Under the pieces are notes generated by a model that saw only the letters and a program-made list of their open reading frames with translations, was not told the DNA's origin and did no database searches. 64,000 bases of DNA from an uncultured Bacteroidales bacterium. Its GTDB lineage: Bacteria; Bacteroidota; Bacteroidia; Bacteroidales; UBA932. The position numbers were made by a program, and so were the translations under genes. The DNA lies in assembly GCA_900316955.1 (NCBI GenBank), contig ONEX01000004.1:1-64000 (forward strand), read 5' to 3'. Positions within the stretch are counted from its first letter, which is position 1; the number at the start of each line of letters is the position of its first letter. This document shows positions 27,172-34,659 of the stretch, in pieces.

Positions 27172-27193
27172 TCCTGGCAGGGGCCTAGCTGAA

Positions 27194-27206
27194 AAATCAC
27201 ACACTT
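27194..27206 (+). repeat. 13-bp direct repeat, copy 2
   Basis: AAATCACACACTT, identical to the copy at 26842-26854, on the other side of the hairpin array. Confidence 0.6.
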
Positions 27207-27291
27207 ATTTGCAAAAACTGATTGCTCAAAGTATAGTGGTTTGGCACAAGCCGGGTGTATCGTTGCCTCCGCAAAGAACACCCAGTTTCGT

Positions 27292-27771
27292 ATGACTACC
27301 ATTGAAGACATCATCCGTATCGCCGTCAACGCCCATGACGGGATGAAGGACATGGTGGGGAATCCCGCCGTGGCGCACGTGCTGGCCGTGGGCCTGATGG
27401 GCAAGACAGTGGCCGAACAGAAGGCCGGCTTCCTGCACGATGTGGTGGAAGACTCCGACATCTCCATCGCCGACCTCCGCGCAGAGGGCGTGGAAGAGGA
27501 CGTGCTGACCGCAGTGGACCTGCTCACCCATCGCCCCGGTATGACCTATGAGGACTATGTGAGAAACATCGCACACTCCGGCAACCAGACAGCCATCCAG
27601 GTAAAGTTGAACGACCTTCACCACAATCTCCATCGTGCCGAGCTTGCCCTAGCGACGCTGGACACGAGCACCCTTGAACGGAAGGCCCTCCTCGACGAGA
27701 TTCTGGCCATCGCTGCCATGCACGACAGGGCGGAGCGGTATATCCAGGGGGCGATTACACCGAGGCCATGA
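27292..27771 (+). CDS. HD-domain hydrolase (SpoT/MESH1-like)
   Basis: A 160-aa protein with an HD phosphohydrolase fold: an N-terminal helix with VNAHDGM, then AGFLHDVVEDSDISIADL (His49-Asp50), and KLNDLHHNL toward the C-terminus. It resembles the stand-alone HD proteins related to the (p)ppGpp hydrolase part of RelA/SpoT, but the substrate is unknown. ATG 27292 is preferred over a TTG 51 bases upstream. Higher G+C than the following gene. Confidence 0.75.
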   Translation: MTTIEDIIRIAVNAHDGMKDMVGNPAVAHVLAVGLMGKTVAEQKAGFLHDVVEDSDISIADLRAEGVEEDVLTAVDLLTHRPGMTYEDYVRNIAHSGNQTAIQVKLNDLHHNLHRAELALATLDTSTLERKALLDEILAIAAMHDRAERYIQGAITPRP

Positions 27772-27932
27772 TGAACGACGAAGAAAAGGCGAGGGCGTTC
27801 GTGGATGCCCAGCAATGGGTATTCGCCAAGACGATGGCGGATATCCCTAATTTCTTTCTTTTTGTTTCTATGTGTATTCTGCGGGTAGGACAACACTCTA
27901 CTTCATTCTTGCATTTGAAGTTTGTGTTTTGA
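27768..27932 (+). pseudogene. Truncated ORF, N-terminal remnant
   Basis: Overlaps the HD gene by four bases (ATGATG). The first 28 codons (MMNDEEKARAFVDAQQWVFA, then KTMADIP) look like the start of a larger conserved protein, but the reading frame then runs into A+T-rich, unrelated sequence and stops at 27932. The breakpoint near 27850 probably marks the arrival of the nuclease gene module. Recognised only as a conserved opening, not as a named family. Confidence 0.5.
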
Positions 27933-27942
27933 CGGCTTGGGC

Positions 27943-28995
27943 TCAACCAATTTGGTGTGAAATGGATTCCAAGGTATCAAACTGATTGTTGTACATTGCA
28001 CCAAAGTCAATATTTGGGTACATCTTTCTATAATGACTGAAAATAGTGCTCAGTTCCTCTTCAAGTTCAGTGTATATTTTTGCGGATTCTTCCTCAATGT
28101 ATTGAGTGTTCTTGTAGAACAGGTAGTAAAAATGCACCTTCTTTTCTGTTGACGGGCAATAATCGCAAATGCCCATCAGATGACAAAGGAACTGTTTGAA
28201 ATCAAAATGGTGCGTTTTTAATTCTAGTTCACGCCCAAAATCCTGTGACGTTAATAACGCCCCATCAATGCCTATATAGTCAACAACCTTTCCGCCTTCT
28301 TTTCTTATGGTTTTGGTGTATTTGGTAGAGTCCTGACGTAAATGGAGAAGGCGCTGTAATTCTCTAGCCTCCATGTAATTCCATTTGATTTTTACCTTTT
28401 CGTGGTCGTCAAAAATCTCGTGGCATTTTACTTCAATGAAATACACATCTTCATCCGTCTCTACAACAATATCCATCTGCGGAGAGGAAATCTCTTGCCC
28501 GCCATTTGAATAAACATGTAAATCCTTCTCCAAGGAGACATCACACTTTTTCTTCTGTCCGTTGATGGAAATCTCTTTAACAAGAGAGATGGTGCCTCCC
28601 ATATTCTCGGAAAAACTAGCCGTTGCAAATCTACTTGAGGATGCTACTGAATAGAACTTCCCGTTTTTAAACTCATTCCCCATTCCTTTGTCATAACAAG
28701 AATAAATCTCCTCTGAGAGGCTGTTTTTGATGTCAAGAGATAAAGACAAATACCTGTCGTAAAAGCGCTTGTATTTGCTTATCCAGAGGCCGAAGTTATC
28801 TGATTTGGATCCATCCAAAAACGACCCGGGCAAATAAGGAGAGCCGTCAATAAAACTCTGTTTTATGTAGTAGTCAAATCTCTCCTTAGGATTGGCGATT
28901 TCTTGCTCCAAACATTCATAATCGGATAAGTTTTGAACAAGTCTGTTCCACTTCTTCCCTTTTTCAATTGTGGTTATTCTATATATTTCGGTCAT
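27943..28995 (-). CDS. Putative PD-(D/E)XK nuclease (restriction-type)
   Basis: A 350-aa protein of low G+C. Central nuclease signature: PQMDIVVETDEDVYFIEVKC with Asp175 and Glu188-x-Lys190, the classic D...ExK pattern of restriction-like endonucleases. It is reminiscent of the family annotated as PGN_0703-type putative restriction endonuclease, but I am not sure. No methylase is adjacent. It lies 7 bases downstream of the DUF1653 gene in the same direction, so they may be cotranscribed. A solitary nuclease suggests a defence role or a modified-DNA cleaver (inference). Confidence 0.6.
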   Translation of the reverse strand: MTEIYRITTIEKGKKWNRLVQNLSDYECLEQEIANPKERFDYYIKQSFIDGSPYLPGSFLDGSKSDNFGLWISKYKRFYDRYLSLSLDIKNSLSEEIYSCYDKGMGNEFKNGKFYSVASSSRFATASFSENMGGTISLVKEISINGQKKKCDVSLEKDLHVYSNGGQEISSPQMDIVVETDEDVYFIEVKCHEIFDDHEKVKIKWNYMEARELQRLLHLRQDSTKYTKTIRKEGGKVVDYIGIDGALLTSQDFGRELELKTHHFDFKQFLCHLMGICDYCPSTEKKVHFYYLFYKNTQYIEEESAKIYTELEEELSTIFSHYRKMYPNIDFGAMYNNQFDTLESISHQIG

Positions 28996-29002
28996 GGCAT
29001 AT

Positions 29003-29590
29003 CTATATTTCTATTTCCTTAAATCGTTCCACCTCATTACCATCCTCGTCTTTAGCTTTGCTGAAGAAGATATCGTAAGGACGCACCCAAATCTGATTTG
29101 CACCGTATAGGGCCTGGTAGACGACTACGTCCTTCAGCGTCTCGGAATCTTTGCCAAAGCCGATGAGTTTGTACTTGCCCCCACGGAAATGCTGGAAATA
29201 ACGTTCCTTCGTCAGATACCGCTCGCTCAGCATTTTCCTCCAGATCTTCTCCTGCTCGTAGGGGAATTCGCCACCGGCAGCGATGACATCGGCCACGACT
29301 CTCTTCACGATGGGCTTGGTGAGTGTGGCGTTCTTGGTGCGAGCGTAGTTTTCCAGACGGTTCACAGCTTTCTCCATGGCAATGATGAAGGCGTTGATGG
29401 TGGAAGACGCCGTTTTCTTGTGGTTGTATGCGGCTGGTGTCACACGACATTCCTGGTCATCCCAGGACTCGGGAGGAATGCTGAAGCCCATCGTGGTCTG
29501 ATATCGGTCCCCATTAAAGGACCAGACAACCCTGATAGGAGCTTCTCCATGCTTGTTTTGACGCTTATCAAGATAGAGTTTCAGGGGCAT
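29003..29590 (-). CDS. Integrase arm-domain protein fused to DUF1653
   Basis: A 195-aa fusion. Residues 1-45 (LKLYLDKRQNKHGEAPIRVV, RYQTTMGFSIPPESWD) are the arm DNA-binding domain found at the N-terminus of Bacteroidetes tyrosine integrases. A helical middle (45-125) follows. Residues about 130-180 (YFQHFRGGKYKLIGFGKDSE, VVYQALYGANQIWVRPYDIF) are a DUF1653 domain. There is no recombinase catalytic domain, so the integrase part has been reused or the gene is a chimeric leftover; the DUF1653 end is intact. Its promoter lies at 29636-29606. Confidence 0.72.
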   Translation of the reverse strand: MPLKLYLDKRQNKHGEAPIRVVWSFNGDRYQTTMGFSIPPESWDDQECRVTPAAYNHKKTASSTINAFIIAMEKAVNRLENYARTKNATLTKPIVKRVVADVIAAGGEFPYEQEKIWRKMLSERYLTKERYFQHFRGGKYKLIGFGKDSETLKDVVVYQALYGANQIWVRPYDIFFSKAKDEDGNEVERFKEIEI

Positions 29591-29605
29591 AAGAAGTGGT
29601 TTCTA

Positions 29606-29636
29606 CAAAGGTAAAAGTTCGCTGGCGTTTTTGCAA
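29606..29636 (-). promoter_or_regulatory. Promoter of the DUF1653 gene (minus strand)
   Basis: TTG (29636-29634), 20 bases, TACCTTTG (29613-29606) on the minus strand, 16 bases before the ATG at 29590. Confidence 0.6.
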
Positions 29637-29870
29637 GCGCCTTAGAGTGCCCAATAATGCAGATTTTGAAAAAAAATATTCTGAAAAGTGCCATTATTGA
29701 CCAAAAATCGCTGCTTCCTACATTACGACTTCGTATTGATAAATTGTGACTTTTCCTGACGAGGAGGTTGCCATCGAGTCTTTGACAAGTCTGATATCCT
29801 TTGAAAAACCGCAGCCTCCGGTACCATGGCCGCCCTATATTACGAACCCTGATAAAACAAAGTTTCACCC

Positions 29871-30821
29871 ATGAATAATAGACTCCTCCAAACACTCAAT
29901 CGCGCCCTCGAGCGCACCAAAACCACCCACTATGCTCCGGTTACCATCGAGGCCCTCCAGGCCCGCCTCAGCGAGGAACTGGACTGGCTGGACGCCTGCC
30001 CCGGCCGAGAGTGCCTGATCATCCTCCTGCAGGAGCTGGCCGCAGCCATGCGCAGCGCCCGCATCGTGGTGAGCCCCGGCTACAGCTTCCTTCCTGACTC
30101 CTACCTGCTCTTCCTGACCGGCGTGACCAAGGTCAATCCTGCCGAATGGGACTTGCCCTTCAGCCGCTTCACCAAGTCCGTCCATAACGGCGCAGAGATT
30201 CCCTTCGAGGCCGGAACCGGCTGCCTTGAAGTGGCCCGCAAAGTCCTCTCCAACCGTGAAAACGAAATGGTTGTCGAAATCGAAGCGGGCCTCTTTGAAA
30301 TCACCTTCCTGGATGGGATGGAGCTCCAGAACGTCAAGCTCCGCATCACCACCTATGCCGGCCTGGACCAGTTCGGCCGCACGCTCAAAGACGGCTGGCA
30401 TCCGCTGGACGAAGCAACCCTCCGGCTCTTTAGCCGAGGCGCTACGGATGGGACCATCTACTTCGAGTCCGACAAGATGCGGGAATGGCTCTTCGACTTC
30501 GACCCTGAATCGATGTCCGACCTGGTCCTCCTGAACGCCCTTTACTATCCCGGCAGGATTCATCTTTTCAAAGATGCCCTTGCCAGAAAGCAGAATCCCG
30601 CCCCCATCGATATTTTCCAAGACGGCAAAGCCGCAGGAATCCTACGAGAGAGCTACGGCGTCCCCGTATACCAGGAACAGTCTATTCTGATGGCCGGGCT
30701 CTATGGCGGGAAAGAGATTCCACTCAATTTCGAACTCGCCCCCAAGGGCCACCTCATCGGCCGCACCATGATGGCGGTCGAGGCCCTTTGGCCCCTGAGA
30801 AACTCATTCAAACTGAAATGA
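29871..30821 (+). CDS. DnaE-like fragment without catalytic residues
   Basis: A 316-aa protein with segments of bacterial DNA polymerase III alpha: SPGYSFLPDSYLLFLTGVTK and NPAEWDLPFSRFTKS match the palm region around the primer site, and LNALYYPGRIHLFKDALARK and ESYGVPVYQEQSILMAGLYG match the region usually reading LNALYRPGP...GVIVYQEQ. The PDFDxD motif carrying two catalytic aspartates is absent, so it should not polymerise. It is one uninterrupted frame with normal codon use, so it may be a maintained, repurposed protein. Followed in opposite direction by the 30844 gene. Confidence 0.7.
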   Translation: MNNRLLQTLNRALERTKTTHYAPVTIEALQARLSEELDWLDACPGRECLIILLQELAAAMRSARIVVSPGYSFLPDSYLLFLTGVTKVNPAEWDLPFSRFTKSVHNGAEIPFEAGTGCLEVARKVLSNRENEMVVEIEAGLFEITFLDGMELQNVKLRITTYAGLDQFGRTLKDGWHPLDEATLRLFSRGATDGTIYFESDKMREWLFDFDPESMSDLVLLNALYYPGRIHLFKDALARKQNPAPIDIFQDGKAAGILRESYGVPVYQEQSILMAGLYGGKEIPLNFELAPKGHLIGRTMMAVEALWPLRNSFKLK

Positions 30822-30843
30822 TGTTAAATGAGCAGAAGTAAAG

Positions 30844-32046
30844 TTATACCTTCCGGATGAGCCGGTACTTCTCGATCCCTTTTCCGGGAGGAAGAACAAT
30901 CATATTCTCGTCTATAGTTAGTTTGCAGCCGATTTCTGCAATGATTCTCTGGCACAACAGAATGAAATCGGTTTCAGAAATTGAATCCAACCATGCCGGC
31001 CGGTCTTCTTCGCTAATCTCGATGGGGCCTTCGTCCTCCGGATTGCTACCATCAGTGTCCTCATCGTCAGCTTCCTTAAATATTGGCTGGTAAATCACAT
31101 CATCCGGTTGTACATGACCGTTGTAGTAGTCTGCAAGGGGGATTTTCATCTCCTTTTCGCGGTCGGATCCGAGTAAGTCAATTAAACGGTCATATAGGTC
31201 CCCAATCCCCGTCAGAGCCTCTTTTTCGTAGCAGACGTCCATTGAATATGGAGCGAAACACCAGCTGGGGAATCCGTCCTTGCGTTCTCTGGTGCCTAAA
31301 TAATGTGCCTCCGTAGTAGCCCACTTCAGCCAAGTAATAAATGCCTGTGAGAAAGATGTTCCCTCCTGTGCGTTTATGGCTTCCCAGGAAAGGTTCCTGT
31401 ATGTCCGTCTATTTACCGTTCGTGCCTGATGTCTCAGTTGGTTGCATATCCTGTAGAGAGAGCCGATCAGTTTTTCGTACAACGCAGAGTCAATGCGTGC
31501 ACCGGAAAGGTCCGCTTCTTGATTTGGACTATCGTAGATAAATGTGGAAGACCTGATGTAGTCCCTTATTTGTTTCGGTTTGGCTTTCAAGTATCGGTCT
31601 ACAATTAGTGCGACAGGAATCCTCTGGAGAGACTCGATAGCGGACTTGATAACAGGAACATCTTCAGGAAGGATCTTGTTGCGCTTGAATATCTCCATCG
31701 TTCTCTCAAGCCGATGTTCAAAAAAGCTTATTCTCCACAACATCGGTGTGACCAACTGATACATTCGGAGGTAGAAATCCTTGATAACAGTATCGCTGGC
31801 AGAGTTACATGCCTTGATAATCGCACTGAAAACCGTGGCCGAGAACATGGCTCCAACGGATATGTCTTCATCAATTAAGTCAAAGACATAATCCACGAAA
31901 GCAACACAATGTTCTGATTCCTTCCTTGCTTCAGCAATGATTTGGGGTTTAAGGGATTCAACTTCAGCTGAGATTATATTCAAGTCAGTGAATGGAAACA
32001 CTTTGCCTTCTAATCCAAACGGGTCTTGTGCGGAAAAGTCAATCAT
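30844..32046 (-). CDS. Protein of unknown function beside the defence operon
   Basis: A 400-aa, mostly helical protein; no signal peptide or clear catalytic motif. Notable parts are an acidic linker at about 320-345 (EADDEDTDGSNPEDEGPIEI) and a small C-terminal domain (WLDSISETDFILLCQRIIAE) that ends in IVLPPGKGIEKYRLIRKV. It has a 170-base leader from a minus-strand -7 box (TATATTTG, 32229-32222) and points away from the methylation-linked defence operon. Could be an accessory or regulator; not recognised. Confidence 0.6.
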   Translation of the reverse strand: MIDFSAQDPFGLEGKVFPFTDLNIISAEVESLKPQIIAEARKESEHCVAFVDYVFDLIDEDISVGAMFSATVFSAIIKACNSASDTVIKDFYLRMYQLVTPMLWRISFFEHRLERTMEIFKRNKILPEDVPVIKSAIESLQRIPVALIVDRYLKAKPKQIRDYIRSSTFIYDSPNQEADLSGARIDSALYEKLIGSLYRICNQLRHQARTVNRRTYRNLSWEAINAQEGTSFSQAFITWLKWATTEAHYLGTRERKDGFPSWCFAPYSMDVCYEKEALTGIGDLYDRLIDLLGSDREKEMKIPLADYYNGHVQPDDVIYQPIFKEADDEDTDGSNPEDEGPIEISEEDRPAWLDSISETDFILLCQRIIAEIGCKLTIDENMIVLPPGKGIEKYRLIRKV

Positions 32047-32419
32047 AGAAAACGTCGTTATAGGAATCTCTTTCTGTTACCTCCGGGCTTTATGCGAGTC
32101 TTTCATCACGATGGAATGCAATGGTCTGTCGCAGGGAGCGCGTGCTCGCCCAGTAGTCGCAAATTAACTCTTCTAGCTGGTTCTGGGCCAGCCTGTTCTC
32201 CCAGCAATAAGCAACTAAAAACAAATATACAATCTTTTACTGTATTATCAGTACTTCTTTCTGGACGATTGGAGGTACTGGACGGTAATGCGAGGCGAGT
32301 AAGGGAGTGGTGATAATTGATGATTTTTGACAAAAAATAGTCATATTATGCTATTTCTTTGAAACAATTTGCTATATTTACGCGTATTATCAGCAAACAC
32401 TAAAAATAGCCTGTCTCAT
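32047..32419. other. Intergenic region between the 400-aa gene and the defence operon
   Basis: About 370 bases. It contains a minus-strand -7 box (32229-32222, TATATTTG) for the 400-aa gene, whose 170-base leader carries two imperfect repeats of about 30 bases (around 32135-32168 and 32184-32215, sharing the core C-TGNTCNCCCAG). On the plus strand, TATATTTA at 32373-32380 may be the -7 box of the operon, 39 bases before the HTH gene. No gene seen. Confidence 0.4.
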
Positions 32420-32635
32420 ATGGACGAGAATCCGAACCTCAACCGTATCAAGGTCGCTCTTGTTGAGCGCCAGAAAACCAGCAAATGGCTGGCTGAGCAA
32501 ATGGAAAAATCCGATACTACAGTATCTCGTTGGGTATCCAATAGAATCCAACCGTCAGTCGAACAATTATTCGAGATTGCCCGTATTCTAAACATGGATG
32601 TCAAGGATCTTCTCAATTCGAATAGCCTTAAATAG
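32420..32635 (+). CDS. XRE-type helix-turn-helix regulator of the defence operon (MAD1-like)
   Basis: A 71-aa HTH protein: RIKVALVERQKTSKWLAEQM, EKSDTTVSRWVSNRIQPSVE, IARILNMDVKDLL, the full Cro/CI-type fold and nothing else. ATG 32420 chosen; an upstream start in frame would add a non-homologous extension. It precedes the methylase by 8 bases and is probably an autoregulator preventing restriction before methylation is in place, like controller proteins of restriction-modification systems (inference). Confidence 0.82.
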   Translation: MDENPNLNRIKVALVERQKTSKWLAEQMEKSDTTVSRWVSNRIQPSVEQLFEIARILNMDVKDLLNSNSLK

Positions 32636-32643
32636 TCCCGATC

Positions 32644-34659
32644 ATGAACAACGAACCCATTAAGGACGATATCGTCCTCAATGATGACGAGTTGGTCTGT
32701 ATTCTGACCGAGACTCGTAAAAAAGCCACGCCCAAAGAGTTGGTACTCCAGTCTGTTATCCAGCAGATGAATGACGAGTACGGTTTTGAGCTTAGCGATA
32801 TGCAGCGAGATTTCTCCCTGCCTCTGGAGGATGAAGAAGGGAAGACGCGCCGTGTGGCTGTCGATCTGGCCATCTTTGAGTCCGGAATGGCGCACGACAA
32901 AGACCATCTGGCCCGTCTGTGCTTTGTTTTCGACAGCAAAGTCGCCGCAGAAGATAAGAAAAAAGGAGTTGATGCCATTCTGAATCCGGTTCTGTCCTAT
33001 AGTGACTGTGAGTTTGCTCTCTGGACTAATGGTGATGAGCTTTATTTCTACCAAAGAGTAGAAGACGAAGTGGGCAACATCGATATACAGGAACTCTCGG
33101 ATTTCCCGGGCGCCGACGAAAGCATTGAAGATCTTGAGCGACAAGGCGAACGTGCCAAACCCCGTAAACCTGCCAACGATTCCCTTGTTCGCACCTTCCG
33201 TCGCTGCCACGACTACATCTACGGCAATGAAGGCAAGAAGAAGACCGCATTCTGGGAGCTTCTGAATATGATATTCTGCAAGATTTATGACGAAAAACGC
33301 CGTTATCTGGATGCAGAACGCAACATTAGCTATAGACGCAAGTTCTGGGTGGGTGTCAAGGAAAGGAACACCCCGGAAGGAGAGCACGCCGTGACCGTCC
33401 GTATCAAAAACCTGTTTGAGGAGTTGAAGACCGACAGCCTATTCAAGGAAGTTTTCGATGGCAATGAGCAGATCTCACTTTCCGATCGCGGACTGGCTTA
33501 TGTCGCATCGGAACTCTCCAAGTATTCCTTCCTGGATGCTACTGTGGATGTGAAGGGCACCGCATACGAAACCATTGTTTCCAATACCCTCAAGCAGGAA
33601 GCAGGACAGTTCTTTACGCCAAGAAACATCATCAAGTGTATGGTGGAAATGATGAATCCCACCGTCAACACCCGCGTACTTGACCCGGCCTGCGGATCCG
33701 GCGGCTTCCTAGTAATGGTCCTGGACCACGTTCGCCGGCAAATTGCCAAGAACATCTATCCTGATGCCTCTGATGCTATTCTGGAGGTCAAGAGTAACAG
33801 TGACTTAGTGGTGGAGAAGATTCGAAAATATGCCGAGAAGATGATCTTCGGCTTTGATTTCGACTCTGATCTCCGTAAAGCTGCGCGTATGAATATGGTG
33901 ATGGCTGGTGATGGCCATGCCAATATCTTCAACATTAATTCGTTGGAGTATCCTGACGGTTCACTTCCTGATGTCCCCAGAATTGGCGAAGCTGTCAAGC
34001 GCAGTCTGGAACAGAATGGAGACACCGATTACGACCATCAGTTTGCTAAGGACAATGCTTTTGGCAAATTTGACATGGTCTTCACTAATCCTCCATTTGG
34101 CTCCAAAGTGGCCGTTGCTCCGGCTATCGCCGAGAAATACAGCATCGGAGGAGGTTCTTCCGCTCCGGAAATCCTCTTCATCGAGCAGTGCTACAACTTC
34201 CTGAAGCCTGGTGGAAAGATGGCTATCGTCCTTCCGGATGGCATCCTGGGCAATCCCAATACTGAAAGTGTGCGTAAATGGATTCTTCAGCGTTTCATCC
34301 TACTTGCATCCGTTGACCTGCCCGTGGAAACCTTCCTCCCGCAGGTGGGTGTGCAGGCCTCCCTGCTTTTCCTGCAGAAGAAGACAAAGATGGAAATGCT
34401 CAAGTCCATTGGGGACGAAGATTATGAGGTGTTTATGGCCATCGCCGAAGCTGTGGGCAAGGACCGACGTGGTGCTCCAGTATATGTGCGTGACGATGAC
34501 GGCGCCGAGATTCTTTACAACGAGACTCAGGAAAGGGCAACGTTCACTCCTTCCGGTGAGCTGATTAGCAAGTCCAGGAAAGTAAGAAAGAAGCATCTTG
34601 ACGATGATCTACCGAAGATTTCTGAAGCTTACAAGAAATATATCAACAAGGAGCAATGA
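32644..34659 (+). CDS. N6-adenine DNA methyltransferase with HsdR-N-like extra domain (MAD2-like)
   Basis: A 671-aa HsdM-type methylase. Motif I DPACGSGGFL (347-356) binds AdoMet and motif IV NPPF (482-485) is catalytic; FTPRNIIKCMVEMM precedes motif I as in HsdM. The first ~130 residues look like a type I restriction N-terminal domain (VAVDLAIFESG, ARLCFVFDSKV, LWTNGDELYFYQR), perhaps a degenerate nuclease-like fold because the usual ExK reads DSK. Overlaps the specificity gene by four bases (ATGA), like hsdM-hsdS. It presumably marks host DNA; no HsdR follows. Confidence 0.9.
   Translation: MNNEPIKDDIVLNDDELVCILTETRKKATPKELVLQSVIQQMNDEYGFELSDMQRDFSLPLEDEEGKTRRVAVDLAIFESGMAHDKDHLARLCFVFDSKVAAEDKKKGVDAILNPVLSYSDCEFALWTNGDELYFYQRVEDEVGNIDIQELSDFPGADESIEDLERQGERAKPRKPANDSLVRTFRRCHDYIYGNEGKKKTAFWELLNMIFCKIYDEKRRYLDAERNISYRRKFWVGVKERNTPEGEHAVTVRIKNLFEELKTDSLFKEVFDGNEQISLSDRGLAYVASELSKYSFLDATVDVKGTAYETIVSNTLKQEAGQFFTPRNIIKCMVEMMNPTVNTRVLDPACGSGGFLVMVLDHVRRQIAKNIYPDASDAILEVKSNSDLVVEKIRKYAEKMIFGFDFDSDLRKAARMNMVMAGDGHANIFNINSLEYPDGSLPDVPRIGEAVKRSLEQNGDTDYDHQFAKDNAFGKFDMVFTNPPFGSKVAVAPAIAEKYSIGGGSSAPEILFIEQCYNFLKPGGKMAIVLPDGILGNPNTESVRKWILQRFILLASVDLPVETFLPQVGVQASLLFLQKKTKMEMLKSIGDEDYEVFMAIAEAVGKDRRGAPVYVRDDDGAEILYNETQERATFTPSGELISKSRKVRKKHLDDDLPKISEAYKKYINKEQ

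Noticed and set aside
27001-27188. Short ORFs in the hairpin array
   Set aside because: Frames are made of repeated motifs and inverted repeats, with no initiation context or similarity.
26677-27291. CRISPR array
   Set aside because: The repeats are inverted hairpins and A+T-rich iterons; there is no regular repeat-spacer pattern and no cas gene.
29003-29590. A second integrase
   Set aside because: Only the arm-binding domain is recognisable and the catalytic residues are lacking; the rest is a DUF1653 domain.
32135-32215. Tandem repeats as an attC or CRISPR-like element
   Set aside because: Only two imperfect copies, with many differences; they may simply be the leader of the 400-aa gene.
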